Of a stretch of DNA of 64,000 nt, positions 1-11,056 are shown one piece after another. The notes below the pieces were generated by a model. That model worked only from the letters and a program-made list of their open reading frames with translations. It searched no databases and was not told the DNA's origin. A program made the position numbers and the translations under genes. Source of the DNA: Blastobasis lacticolella (Eukaryota; Arthropoda; Insecta; Lepidoptera; Blastobasidae); NCBI GenBank assembly GCA_905147135.1, contig LR990053.1, positions 6,708,501-6,772,500 on the forward strand, in the 5' to 3' direction. How positions within the stretch are numbered: position 1 is the stretch's first letter; each line of letters opens with the position of its first letter.

Positions 1-565
1 TGGTATTTCAGAATGATTTTTCGGTAAATGCGCACGCCCTGGAACACGGCACGAACGGATATTAGAAGTGTGAGCTTGGAGTAAATTTGTTTCTAGTGAA
101 CTAATTGTATTAGGCATAAGGTGATTTTGTTCTTGAAACAAATATATATAGGTAGAACTTTCGTAGTGCAGAAATTTTGTGTCGATATTGAATCAGTATC
201 GCAAAGCATATCCAGTCTTTAAGAACCATTAATCCATTTATCCACAGTGGATGATTATCCACAGTCAGAGTCAAACAGCCTAAACAAATCAAAGTGATAC
301 CCTTTAACAAAAAGTATAGATAGATATGATTCAAATTTTTGCAAGTTAATGAAATCACAATTACCCAAACGAATCGGAAGCATACGCCTCGTAAACTGTG
401 CAGGTATGCAACTCATACTAAGCCAATACATTCTCAGAGGCAATAAGAACCTCCATAGTATTCCCTAACGTGCCTCCAATTCACCGCAAAGCCTGCAAGC
501 GTATTTTTAATCGTTGCAGTTCGAAACTGCTAGCATCGTGAAAGTCTTTAAAAGTTGTAGTAATT
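1..565. other. AT-rich stretch, nothing recognised
   Basis: I see no gene, tRNA or familiar repeat here. The short open frames on the minus strand (about 60-80 codons) have no coding character and no splice-site support. Confidence 0.5.
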
Positions 566-815
566 ATAATTATGTAGTTTCAGTTCAAATTTATTATTAT
601 GAAACTTAACGCAAATGCTTTTTCATATATAGCGTTGGAGAATTTCTCGTTAACACTAACGGCTTTTATTTTTTTAAGACGTATGTTGTAAATTTAATAT
701 AATTATGTAGTTTCAGTTCAAATTTATTATTATGAAACTTAACGCAAATGCTTTTTCATATAACTGTTGGAGAATATGTCGTTAACGTAAACGGCTTTAA
801 TTTTTTACAGACGCT
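566..815. repeat. Tandem duplication, 133 bp unit, two copies
   Basis: A unit beginning ATAATTATGTAGTTTCAG occurs at 566 and again at 699, giving a period of 133 bp. The first ~65 bases of the two copies are nearly identical. The second halves (an AACGGCTTT-T-rich block ending near AGACG) have diverged by point changes and small indels. No function is apparent; this looks like a simple local duplication. Confidence 0.85.
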
Positions 816-2940
816 AAGAATACTAGATCAAGTGTGCAATATTGCACTACGTTCTTTAGCGTACCGGGGTAATATAATAAGGTTGGAAATTAAAAATTTG
901 CCTAACTCTTTTTAGAAAACAGGGAGCCATAATGGATTCATTTTTATTGTTATATCTTTGAGTGATCGCCATTATCAGCGTATAACACAATTATTTCTTT
1001 AAGGTGGAGAACCATATTTAGATACCTAGTAATATGGCATGAACGATAAAACGGATTTCATTGTTCCCATGCAAACTTCCATAAATGCAAATGTGAAAAT
1101 TAATTTTTAATTAATTTTTAAAAGTTTTTCGAATAGAAAATACAAAATGATGTACCAAAATAGTGTTGGAAACTTTATTGAATTAAATTCATAACCATCA
1201 TCATCATCAGTGGCCTTTAACATCTATTGTAAATGATATAGACAGCATCACTACTAAGACTACGACACTTTCTCCGACATTTGCAGAAGCTAAACACAGG
1301 AAAGACAAATTCGATAATTACCCGTCCGTTCGAGCAGTCAATCCGAATATACGGGAATACATTATCCGTATTTTCTTCCTAAAATTCAGGTCACGGTCAA
1401 AATGCTAGCTGAAAAACGGGACGTCCTGAAAAACGTTGTTTATAACGCCACGCTTTCCATACCACTTGCCATAAGCCTCCAATAGCCCGCCATCACGGCT
1501 TTGACGCAAATATAATACGTGCTTGGAACAACCCTCGGATCCAGTTCAAACATGCAGCGTTCATAATTTATGTATTACACCAATGTATTACTGGGGACGA
1601 GGTTATGCTCGGTCCAATTCCGAAGAGACGGGAATGTGCTTCGTGTACTGGGTTCTTAATAAATAAACGTTATGGTCACATTATACGGCGGCAAGATTGA
1701 CCCAGTTCGGGAACTTGCGAAGAGTTTTGGACAATGGGAGAGTGTGTTAGGGCCATCGGATTCTTATCTCAACCAAGATAATTTCTTCAATTTCAGAACA
1801 CAAAACAGAGCGTTTCAAAACGTTTTTTCGGTTCAGAATGTGAGCTTTAAAACGAATTACCTAACAATGTCACCTTTTGAGATTCGGTATGAAGAACCTC
1901 TAAATAACCAACAATAAGGTACCAACATCAATCAAAATTACCTCGCTGAAGGTGTAAAAAATCATTCATCAAGAGACCACTAAAATAAAATAAAAATACA
2001 CATAAAATATAAAAAGGTCTGCAATATCTAGTTAGTAAACTTTGCAATAAACTCCGCTTTTCTCCATTAGACAATAAGCTCTTAATAGGAAACAGCCAAA
2101 CAATAGATAATAAACGGCTGAAATAAAGCGCTTAAATGCATAGCTTTGCGATTCATTACAACAATACATCACTACAAAGGGCAGCGATAATATTGGTCGT
2201 TTAAATAGGTGTTTACCTCTTGAATTATTGAGTGACCTAATTGTGGGTTTGTGATGCTATTTAGTATAAACATTGAATAAATTGACGTGCGAACACCGCA
2301 AACTAAAATTTAATATGTAGCACATGATTGGGTTGGCCACCGTACAGTTTTCAAGACGCTTCTTGCTCCGTACGAACCACACGCTATGAAACTAGATTCC
2401 TGCCGTGTCGGCCCTTCAAAAAACGTTTGTCACCAGCTGATCATTCACCATCAGTTGGACCTTGCTTCCTCCAATAAGTAAATAAATCACAGCGGAAAAA
2501 GCGAACGTACACTAAAACCTAACTTAATTACTGTATAATTTCATTGTAGTTATAAAAAATGGGAGGGAGGAGGGAAGTAACTTGAACCTTAAACATTTTA
2601 TAATGTAAAACATACTTCTTAGCTAAAGCTTAATATCAAAATCCTCACCATCAGAAAAATAAAGACGATAGATACCACAGTAAAAAGGAACCTCGCCCTA
2701 GCAATACTCGGTACTAAATACGTCAATGCTGACTGCTGTACAGTTCGCCGCGAACAAACAACTGCAAATACAACATTACCAAACAAAACGAATCTTGAAG
2801 GGTTAATGCAGCTCAAGTCGGAGCAATTTGCTTACAACACCCGGTTCCCGCTTAGAGACTGCATCTCTGAAGCAGACTAATATTAACTCAGTATTAGGAA
2901 TTCTCTTTCCAACAAAAATGTTGCTATTACTTTTCAAAAT
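816..2940. other. Stretch without recognised genes
   Basis: No convincing exon or named repeat is visible. An 81-codon plus-strand frame at 1672-1917 starts just after an AATAAATAAA motif. It has no splice context, no domain I recognise and unremarkable composition, so I do not call it a gene. A CATCATCATCATCA run sits near 1198. Confidence 0.4.
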
Positions 2941-2941
2941 A

Positions 2942-3014
2942 AGGAGGAAAGTGTTGCGCATATCATTAACACTTGAACGGAGGAAAGTGTTGCGCATATC
3001 ATTAACACTTGAAC
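2942..3014. repeat. Tandem repeat, 36 bp unit, two copies
   Basis: The unit starting GGAGGAAAGTGTTGCGCATA and ending TTAACACTTGAAC is present twice, back to back and without mismatch. Each unit is internally palindromic (AGTGTT ... AACACT). Confidence 0.9.
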
Positions 3015-3175
3015 CACACATGGTGTTGATTTAACTTATTAAAATTAGAGAGCCGAGATCAGTACTAGATTATTTACATGTATCGTTATTACTAGGTATT
3101 GAACAATCTAAACATTCCGACTAACATACGATAGTAATTACGACCATCATTGTAAACCTTGATGTCGAAACGACG

Positions 3176-3300
3176 TAGGGGTAGACAAAGCCTATCGAGT
3201 GCCACAAGCTACGATCCTGACACACCTTTTTCCCCTCTTCTACATTCATACATCTTCTCAGTTGTGGGTGACCCGTACCTGTCCCTTTTGTAGAATATTG
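3176..3300 (+). repeat. Dispersed repeat fragment (GGGGTAGACAAAGCCTATCGAGTG type)
   Basis: This block shares GGTAGA(C/G)A..CTATCGAGTG, ..GCCA..A..GAT, GACACA and CCTCTTCTACATTCATACAT with the block at 18684-18770. Two diverged copies 15 kb apart indicate an interspersed repeat. It resembles the 3' flank of a lepidopteran LINE, but the class is an inference. Confidence 0.55.
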
Positions 3301-3387
3301 GAAAAAGAAAATTATTTACCATGACAGGATATTCCGTAACCCTGTACCAGGAATCGAGTTTCGACAAGCATTGCCTCTTTTAAATTT

Positions 3388-3550
3388 ACTAGTGAACCCG
3401 GCGCGACTTCGTTCGCGTACATTTTACCCCTACCTACACTTTTTTTTCATACATATAAACCTTCCTCTTGAATCACTCTATATATTGTTGAAAACCGCAT
3501 TACAATCCGTTGCGTAGTTTAAAAGATCTAAACTTACATACATACATTGG
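3388..3550 (-). repeat. GAAGTCGCGCCGG-type repeat, minus copy
   Basis: Read on the minus strand, this ends GCGAACGAAGTCGCGCCGGG followed by TTCACTAGT. It contains the family landmarks: a run like TTTAAACTACGCAACGGATT, an (A/T)GCGGTTTT block, GTGATTCAAGAGGAAGG and GGTAGG-GTAAA. Six other copies are in this window (11.1, 26.1, 28.9, 36.6, 41.7 and 61.6 kb). It is a short non-autonomous interspersed repeat; the class is not determined. Confidence 0.75.
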
Positions 3551-3711
3551 GCCAACATACATACAAAGAAGAGTTAACCTTAGTTACGACGAGTTCGCAA
3601 TTTCTAGCGCCAATCGTAAGGTAGGTAAATAAACCCTCGCTGGTAAGGTCTATTGTAAAAACTACCAAGAAACAGAACAAGACAACAGAAGAACAGAAAA
3701 CTGATATTGCA

Positions 3712-3776
3712 AACGTCTATAGGCTGCGGTGACTGCTTACTTGTTTGCCACCTTAGTGGTATAAAAAATATAAAAA
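3712..3776 (+). mobile_element. LINE 3' tail fragment
   Basis: The sequence GCAAACGTCTATAGGCTGCGGTGACTGCTTAC, then TTGTTTGCCACCTTAGTGGTATAAAAAA, is the 3' end of the non-LTR element whose C-terminal coding part is visible at 46.9 kb. It is severely 5'-truncated and ends in an A-rich tract. Confidence 0.7.
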
Positions 3777-4084
3777 AGAAAAGCTCGGTCAGTATCTAAA
3801 CAGTGCTTGTGGCCAACATAGGAACTGTGCGAGAGTAGTAATTACCATCGGCTCTCGAAACGTCCCTAAGGGGCAAGACAATGCAATATGATTAGTCCGG
3901 TATTTGCGATTCTCTCTAGTACGTGCTTGTTATGTGAGATCCCTTTAGTATTCAGCGTGAACTAAGTGTGGCGTACTTGAATTTGCACCGATATACAATA
4001 GTATTGTCGTCGTGTGCGGTATCCAGCATAGTAGAATCGCAAACGTGCGACTGGGTTTCGTAATAGGCGAGTAAAGTCAACAAA

Positions 4085-4246
4085 GAAATGGGCAGCAATA
4101 TTTTCAGTTGTCTGTTTCAAACTCTGCGATCTCCAACCCGCCTGCGAAGCGTGGAGATTATGGCAATAACCTCCCCTCTTGTGAGAGAGGCCCTAAGTGC
4201 CCTAAGCCCTGCAGTGGACTGTTATGGGCTGTGATGATGATAGATA
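4085..4246 (+). mobile_element. LINE 3' tail fragment with GATGATGAT end
   Basis: The landmarks are CTCCAACCCGCCTGCGAAGCG, GGAGATTATGGCAATAACCTC, GAGAGAGGCCCTAAG, CAGTGGACTGTTATGGGCTG and a GATGATGATAG end. Diverged copies are at 16975-17140 and 27365-27460. The layout and GATGAT tail match the 3' ends of non-LTR retrotransposons common in Lepidoptera. Confidence 0.7.
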
Positions 4247-5013
4247 GACAATTATCTTAAACTATTTTTCGCGGGACTCGTGAGACCGCTTGTATATGCC
4301 TCGCTTGTATATGTTCTTCGTTGGTATATCTCTTTCTCATTACATTTTAGAAAATATCATGAGCCACAGCGTTTAAAAGCTCATGAAACAAAATAAAAAG
4401 TCAATTAAGTGGAATTAGTCGGACAAATTTTCAGAAGTTTTAGTACCAGATGGCGGCAACGGATTATGAAGATTAGTTTAGCGGCCCAAAATATAATTTT
4501 AAAACGAACGTTTATTCATTTTTTTGTCTTACTTTTCGTAAGGTTTATCCTATGGTCTGGTATTGTGTATTTGCCTACAGGCGGAAAGTTGTAATTGGCT
4601 TCCTGTTGACTACATACGTTGTAATGTAATAGCTGTAAGTCTTCCGAAAATAAGTGAATAAATGTATTTCATAGCTCTACGAGAAAAGCGTGACGTTGTA
4701 TATGGTGTGTATCTATGTAATATTTAAAACTGAGACGTAATTCTCGCACTGTGACATCTCAAATTCAACCATTTTTCTAGCTAGTCATCTCTATTAACCC
4801 TAGATCACTAACCTTATTTTTCGGCGCTTAATACTAACCCTCGTCGTTTTGACTACGGTATTTAATAAAGGGCGTTAATATGTTTTATTAGTAATGAAGT
4901 GTATCTATATAACTAGTATTATGTCAAATTATTAATCAAATAGCTCAATGAATGAGATCATAGTTTTCATGCCAAATTAACAATTAACATAATGTTTCAA
5001 ACTATCGCGGTTA
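4247..5013. other. Stretch without recognised features
   Basis: AT-rich sequence. A 61-codon frame at 4409-4594 is most likely chance. There is no splice-bounded exon or dispersed repeat that I can identify. Confidence 0.4.
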
Positions 5014-5172
5014 TTATTACACATATTAAGGGTATGTTACGGGTTTCCTACCACGTACCGGGTCGGGTCGTCCCGTGACCACGATGCATGCAACTGTGTC
5101 GAAATATCGGGCTACTTGTCAACAAAGGTACGCGGTAGGAAACCCGTAACATACCCTTAAAATGTGTAAAAA
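5014..5172. mobile_element. Palindromic MITE-like element with TTAA near its ends
   Basis: Two inverted arms of about 43 bp (left 5014-5056, right 5131-5172) share TACACAT, TTAAGGGTATGTTACGGG and TTTCCTACC with only a few mismatches. They are separated by a ~75 bp GC-richer centre. TTAA tetranucleotides lie at 5026-5029 and 5157-5160, a piggyBac-like feature. However, the inverted homology continues 7-10 bp outside them, so TTAA may be part of the arm and not a target duplication. Confidence 0.75.
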
Positions 5173-5414
5173 TTAACAATTGTAAGATTTTAAAGTTCAT
5201 ACAAGTTAAAAATGTAATTTAAAACGATCTTCGACAATAAAGAGTTAGAGAAAATCGTTGAGTATGCTTATGTTGAGTTTTGCTTGCAATTGAGATTTGG
5301 TGACTTTTTGGGGCTAGATAAAATGTGAAATTCTGATGTCGAAAGCCCGAGAATCGCTATCGTGCGAGATAAAGAAGTCATGGGAATAAACTATTACAAG
5401 TGTGGGTATTTTCC

Positions 5415-5682
5415 ACATTTAATTAAATAATAAATAAATATTCGTGGACAAATTCACACAGCGCCATCTAGCCCCAAACTAAGCAAAGCTTGTACTATGG
5501 GTGCTAGGTAACTGATATACTACTTAAATACTTTTTAAATACATACTTACTATACATAGAATACCCAGACCCGTAACAGAAATGAAAATTCATCATTTCA
5601 ATTTCTGCCCGGCCGGGAATCGAACCCGGGACCTTTTGCGTGGCAGACCAGATGTTGACCATTAAACCACTCAGGTCGTCAA
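5415..5682 (-). mobile_element. SINE with Gly-tRNA-like head (family 2)
   Basis: On the minus strand the element begins GACGACCTGAGTGGTTTAAT. It continues through a B-box-like GGTCCCGGGTTCGATTCCCG, then an AATTTCTGTTACGGGTCTGGG body, and ends GGGGCTAGATGGCGC followed by an A/T-rich tail. The head resembles a tRNA-Gly gene with damaged pairing. A second copy lies at 21533-21780 on the plus strand, with the same head, body and end. This is a Pol III-derived retroposon, not a functional tRNA gene. Confidence 0.85.
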
Positions 5683-6044
5683 TTATATATTTCAATGAAT
5701 AAATCAATAATTATAACCATTCATGATAAAACGGTTTACCAAAACATAGCTCAGAAGAGTTCTCCTTATTATTCGAGAGTGTCTTTCATCTGTTCAATAT
5801 GCATTATGCAGTTGCATTGTCAAGCGGGCGTGACCGCGGCACCACGGGCCTTCTTAGCTCGCTAACAAAGGCAGTGAAAAAGAAATAACCACCGGGAAAT
5901 TGTTCCTAACAATAGCAACTATGGATCGCAAATACGGAATAATTTTCTGAGCGCCTGTATTCTTGAATAAGTTACCGAGTAGTTGGATTGTGGTGTAAGA
6001 GTGTCGAAATGTTGAGGGTAAAATATTGTTTTCTTGTTTTCGAT

Positions 6045-6245
6045 TTGAGGTTTGGGTGATTTATCGTCCTAGCGCTTATCCCGGCTTCTGCCACTCATTC
6101 TTCTCAACTTCGCCCTGTCTTCAGTATCCTCGCCTCGTAAGCCGTGACTCTTCCGACTCACTGATGACAACCCATCACTTCTTGGGCCGCCCATGGGACC
6201 TCTTTGACAATACCGGCAGGTTTAGGCACCTATTGGATATTTTTT
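6045..6245 (-). pseudogene. Degenerate LINE C-terminal coding fragment
   Basis: Translated on the minus strand in pieces, this gives HGRPKK, a W, and then near the end a D/E-rich run preceding KNEWQKPG. The pattern (GRPKKRW ... A..DR.KW...) is the usual C-terminal tail of lepidopteran non-LTR retrotransposon polyproteins. Stops and indels break it. The fragment at 6966-7130 is a second, differently decayed copy of the same region. Confidence 0.55.
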
Positions 6246-6965
6246 TTATATATATAAATATTGATATTTGTATATATGACTTCGATTCACTTAAAAACAC
6301 TAAATAGAGTGGTTCAAGGAGAAGGTTTTTGCGCTAAAAAATCGCGGCCGAACACGCGGGCTAAAGCAAGTTATTAAAATTAATCAATTTTAAAGGGGAA
6401 TTCTATTTATCACGTAAGCCACAAAACTCAACCGCAAAACCCGGCCTTCTAAAAACATAAGGTATTGGACTAAGTTCTCGCTAAGCTACGCCACAAACGA
6501 ATATCGTGGTAAAGAGTAGCTTATATGAGGTATAGTAGCCATGACAAGCTTCTAAACTGCAATACAATTGCACAGATAATAGACGACGGAACCGGTACAC
6601 TCGCTGCAACTGTTATTGACAAATCGCTGATAGTGTACGATATTATAGTAACCAACAATGCAAGCGGAAAATCAGTAACATCTCAATAGCAGTCCGGAAA
6701 CATTGATATATCTATAGATAGCTCAGCATTCAGCTCGGAAGTGTGAACTATTCTGCATATATTTAGTGGACCAGAGGAGGTAACTTAACTTATCAAAGTT
6801 AGGTACGCTACGATAAGGCTTAGAGACAATGTATGCCAATCAATCTCACGAGTTAATAAGGAAAGTTTTCGGTTGAAGCTTCGGTGAGAGCAAATTTATA
6901 GACTTAGTAATAGATACTTGACATTATCGTCTTAGAGTCTATCTCGGCTTATACCAGTGTGCAAT

Positions 6966-7130
6966 TTCCTACTTTTCTTTTTCCATTTCGCCCGGTCTTC
7001 AGCATCGCAAGCCATTGGCTCTCGGGTCCAACTCGGCGATGTCAATTCATCGCTTCTTAGGTCTCCCGCGGGCTCTCTTTCCAGATACCGGCCGTTTTGT
7101 GCATCTGTTTCCCACGTATCCCTTGGGCCT
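6966..7130 (-). pseudogene. Degenerate LINE C-terminal coding fragment, second copy
   Basis: The minus-strand frame contains GPRDTWETDAQNGRYLERE and, later, LTSPSWTREPMACDAEDRAK followed by WKKKS. The order GRPR..W...(variable)...LT...W...A.DRAKW matches LINE polyprotein C-termini. It shares (TT)CGCCC(GG/TG)TCTTCAG and CATCRCTTCTT.GG with the fragment 900 bp upstream. It is open over about 70 codons but has no RT or endonuclease domain, so it is a remnant. Confidence 0.6.
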
Positions 7131-7550
7131 TTGCAGTAAGTTATCAAACCAGCTACATGTATCTAGCTAGATTAAAGGTTAGTTTTTATGCCGGGATTTA
7201 TCCCTGGGATGATATCGAAAAAATCCTATATTTTGCAATTACTATTCAGTCGGAAATCCAGTTAATTCCGGTTTCAACTCGCCTCCAGAGCGGCCACAAC
7301 CTTACCGAGCCACCGAACCGTTTACCGTGCCACATAATAGCGAAATTTCCCTTTGTATCCTGATATTAAACTGGCAAAATTGATGACACATTTTTTGCAA
7401 CGAAAATATTGACCCTCAATCTAAATATTTGGAGCTAAATATAATTTCGCGACCGTATTTATTAGGATGTTGAGTAAAGAGCTGTTTGTTTTAAGCACTT
7501 AAAGAGCTTAAATGCTCTGCACGTTGTTTTAAGTGTTTAAGTAACTACGG

Positions 7551-7680
7551 GTAGATTTAGGGCAGTTTGCACCAAATTCTTAAAAGCATTTAAGCTCATA
7601 CTTAAACAACAAACTTCATACAAAATAACGTTAAACGTCATTTTTAACGTGTTTAAGACTTTTGTGCAAGCGGGGCTTAA
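7551..7680. mobile_element. Small palindromic MITE (GCTTGCACCAAATTC family)
   Basis: The left end reads TTAGGGCAGTTTGCACCAAATTCTTAA (in two blocks) and the right end GACTTTTGTGCAAGCGGGGCTTAA. These are imperfect inverted repeats flanked by TTA/TAA. AACGTTAAACGTCATT lies inside. Copies with the same ends are at 9013-9162 and 39505-39628. Confidence 0.7.
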
Positions 7681-7862
7681 TGAACTGAGTTATATTTCTC
7701 ATTATATTTTTTACATGACTTTATTTGAGCATAGTGTGATAAAAAGTGTCCTTGTCCTTTATCAAGGTTCAAGTTATCTAAATTAATCAAGTTAAAATAT
7801 AATAATCCACCTGCTGTTATCCCATTAGGTGAGGTCACGAAATGCATTCCTTCCATAATTGC

Positions 7863-8158
7863 CTTGACCATGATCCTGGATGTGGCAGATCAGATAAATG
7901 CAGTGGAATGACTGCCACTGACCTCCGTGACCCTGCTGCCAGGGAAACCTGACCAAATTGGATCATGGATACGCATTCAGTTACCAGAATGTGCAGGTTT
8001 CATCACGATGTTTTCCCTCATCGTAAGAGCATTAGTTAGCATTAAACTAATGTACATAACTCAGAAAAGACTTATTGGTACATGGAAGTAGTGGGATTCG
8101 AAACCGGGACCTCTCGCTTACAAGTCGGTCCCCTTAACCACGAGGCCACCGATCCCGA
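7863..8158 (-). mobile_element. SINE with GTGGCCTCGTGG tRNA head (family 1), near full length
   Basis: Reading the minus strand from 8158: GATCGGTGGCCTCGTGGTTA (tRNA A-box region), AGCGAGAGGTCCCGG then TTTCGAATCCCACTA (B-box region), CATGTACCAATAAG, a TGTACATTAGTT block, GAAACCTGCACATTCTGG, GGTCAGGTTTCCCTGGCAGC, TGATCTGCCACATCC and ATCATGGTCA. This is the same order as the copies at 9.5, 51.7 and 60.7 kb. Pol III-type retroposon. Confidence 0.88.
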
Positions 8159-9012
8159 TCCATAATCAAATCGAAATATATCAACGGCTATTAGCCAGGA
8201 TTAGAAAGCGTAACAAAGAGATAGGAGACATGTCTATCCATTTACAAGCAAGGAATAATACGGTTGATTTGGATTCAACCGTATATTAAATCAAAACAAC
8301 CGTGTTATTTCATGACAATGACAATGGTTGTGGTGCCAAGTCGTCGGCGAACAAGCTAACTACAGTAAACCAAGTTAACAGTTCAGCTGACGGCATCGCC
8401 AGTGGCAAAGAAAGGGGCGTTTCAAATAGACATTTTAGTACAATAATGCCTTAGTTCCCGTTTTGCCCGCTAAACATATATGTTGGTGGCACTGTAACTA
8501 AATTAGTGACGTGATTTACGACCCCGGTTTAACGCGTAATGATATGTAAATCAAAATGTTATTTATGCATATTCAACTCCATAACTTAGTTACTTCGTAG
8601 TGCCTTATGATTGCATTGTCAGGCAAAAGTCCTCATATATTCCCGTTCTCCTGAAAATAATTTATTATTTTTTTCTTTGAAACGAGCAAATCTTTGAGAC
8701 ACGGAAATCTGAAATAGCTGAGGACACTACAAATTCTTTGTTTCATTTATTTTTAGACTTCGTCCGTGTGAAAATTGTTTTAGGGCAGTTTATCTTTTTC
8801 CCGAATGACCATTTTAAATGACCTCCCTAATAATAAACGCGATCACTTAGCATTTGCTTACATCTCGCTCTGTAACTTAGAAATCCCGCAAAAACGATTT
8901 AAATTTATTTTTTTTATGTTACGCAAATGCAGACAAACAGGCAAGCAGGCCACCTGATGGAAAGTGGAAGTTTTTAACGATTGTAACAATTATGAAAACT
9001 TTTGCTTGCGAC
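8158..9012. other. Stretch without a gene; one LINE tail scrap
   Basis: Mostly unrecognised AT-rich sequence. At about 8908-8970 there is a T-rich tract followed by ATGCAGACAAACAGGCAAGCA and GGCCACCTGATGGAAAGTGG. This is the 3' end, in minus orientation, of the LINE family seen at 13.3 and 20.4 kb. Confidence 0.5.
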
Positions 9013-9162
9013 TAAGCCCTGCTTGCACAAAATTCATAAACGAGTTCATACATTCATACAAAAAACGTTAAAAGAATGACTTTTTAAGTTTTTTGTGTGA
9101 AGTTTTTTGTTTAAGTATCAACTTAAATAGTTCAAGAATTTGGTGCAAGCCGCCCCTAATGA
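9013..9162. mobile_element. Small palindromic MITE, second copy
   Basis: Ends TAAGCCCTGCTTGCACAAAA and AAGAATTTGGTGCAAGCCGC followed by CCCTAA, inverted relative to each other. Interior AACGTTAAAAGAATGACTTT as in the other copies. Flanked by TAA/TTA-like trinucleotides. Confidence 0.72.
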
Positions 9163-9490
9163 GCCTAACATGGTCGGGTTTAAACTTCCGTTATAAATTC
9201 AGCCATTTAACAGGGCCCCGGGCGCAGTCTTAATATAACGTCGTTAATGGTGGCGTATTAATCAATGCTCTCAAAGTGCGGCCGCGGCAATCAAGCGGTC
9301 CTGAACCTGTTTAATCTTTCCTTAAGTGCATTTAGGAAAATAGGTAAGCGCTGAAAGGGTGAGATGCCATTTGTCATTCGGTATCGGAGCACGTGGGAGC
9401 AGTTGTCGAAAGTTTTGGGGGATGGAAAATTTTGTATATCAATCTGTACCTGTATAGATGTGTATGTATATCGAGTCGATATATGTGTTA
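9163..9490. other. Non-repetitive GC-balanced stretch
   Basis: It contains GGGCCCCGGGCGCAG, GGTGGCGTATTAATC, GCGGCCGCGGCAATC and CACGTGG. No open exon is visible. Composition differs from the flanking AT-rich repeats; it could be regulatory, but nothing proves it. Confidence 0.3.
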
Positions 9491-9492
9491 AG

Positions 9493-9832
9493 AGCGTTGG
9501 TGGCCGAGTGGTTAAGGTATCCGACTTGTAAGCTAGAGGTACCGGATTCGAATCTCACTGCGGCCATGTACCAATGACAATATACATTAGTTGAATACTA
9601 ACCGATGCTCTTACGGTGAGGGACACATCGTAAAGAAACCTGTACATTCAGGCGACTGAATGTGTAACCTTGATTCAATCTGGTCACTGGTAGCAGGGTC
9701 ACGAACATCAGATGGCAGTCGACTGTAATTGTCTGATCTGCCAAATCCTGTTTCAAGGTCAAGGCGGACCCCAGGCCCTCGTGCACGAGAGTACAACCGA
9801 GAAATTAAAGCCAAGATGATTATTTTATTTAT
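9493..9832 (+). mobile_element. SINE family 1, plus-strand copy
   Basis: It starts GCGTTGGTGGCCGAGTGGTT, with B-box-like GGTACCGGATTCGAATCTCA, then CATGTACCAATGACAATATA, ACATTAGTTGAATACTAACC, GATGCTCTTACGGTGAGGGA, AAACCTGTACATTCAGGCGA, CTGGTAGCAGGGTCACG, AGGCGGACCCCAGGCCCTCG, TGCACGAGAGTACAACCGAG and AAGCCAAGATGATTATT. It gives the complete internal order from which the other copies can be recognised. Confidence 0.9.
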
Positions 9833-11056
9833 ATCGAGTACCATTAATTAATAAATCGATGATTATAGGTAATTGCTTTAAATTAAATTAAAATATATTT
9901 ATTTCAGACTATAGATCCATATTAGATTATTTCTGCACATCACAAAAGCCAATGCATGTAGCGGTAAACAGCTTCGCGAGTGGCGAGTGGCCTCCAGAGT
10001 ACACCGACACAAGAATAGCCAGTCATTTATTTAGTTTCTCTTCAGAACTATTCCTAGTTCTCTCTTTGCAACCTATTTTCACAGTTCCGTTATACTCTAA
10101 TTAAGAATGCGGTATCTGCTGCGAAATGCGGTACCTATTTTTCTTGAAAAACGTTCTGCAATCTAAATGAGCTCGTAGGGAACAGGGGAAACGTTCAATG
10201 AATTAATTCAACAGTATCAAGTTATCAGCGGTAAAAGACAGCTTAACATCCCCACCCATTAATCGTAGTAGGTGTCGACAATTAGCTAGTAGTAATTGAT
10301 TTGATGCATATCTCTGGCCTGAACACATAAATCAGTGTGAAAGCGCGGCCTTACTCGGCGATGTATAACGAACTAAGCTTGATATATATCTGTCGCTGAA
10401 TGAAGTAGAGCCAGCGGTTGTGATAGCGGGCTATATACGTGATATGGTACTGGATAGAATACATGGAATAAAGTACTGGCTTTACAACTGTTTCGTTGCA
10501 TTGTCAAGCATAAGATATGTATTACTAATTTTGAATATGCTGAACAAGCATGCAAAATAGACCTTTTTCTGGTGTTCTGGCGGAAATATAGAACTACTAT
10601 TTGATTTTAATATATAATTTAATTAATCTAAAAATACCTACTTAAATCATATACCAGTATACTAAGCCAAAATATATTGTATATAACTTGCCAAGGCCCA
10701 AGTTAAGCAAATCTACTCGTAGAATAGGCAAACATAACTCAAACATTATGTTTACAAATGTGATATAGCAAGTTAAACGTAGAATTTCATTATTTAGTTT
10801 CAACATACACTACCTAGAACCTAGTTAGGACGGTCATTAATCTTTGCTAGCTAAGCTAAGGAGTCCTGGTCCTAACAAGGAGTAAGGTTAAGCTTTTCCC
10901 TAATGTGGGTCTTAGCTAGGCGAAAATATGCCTAATTAAAATACGTAAAGGCTCTAGTTATGAACATTCTTGCCAAGAATATTTTATAGAATGTTTGGTT
11001 TATGAACATTAGCAGCCAGAATATCTGATTGACGATAATTATCAATAAATAAAACT
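9833..11056. other. Stretch without recognised genes
   Basis: AT-rich, non-coding in appearance. The minus-strand 60-codon frame near 10.4 kb has no supporting signal. I recognise no repeat family here. Confidence 0.4.

Noticed and set aside
1672..1917. 81-codon plus-strand ORF as a small gene
   Set aside because: No splice sites, domain, signal peptide or coding-like composition; it starts near an AATAAATAAA run. Probably chance.
9493..9570. tRNA-like cloverleaf sequence (also at 5.6, 8.1, 21.6, 51.9 and 61.0 kb)
   Set aside because: All are the 5' heads of SINE copies, with mispaired stems and SINE bodies attached. None has a clean acceptor stem as a stand-alone tRNA gene would.
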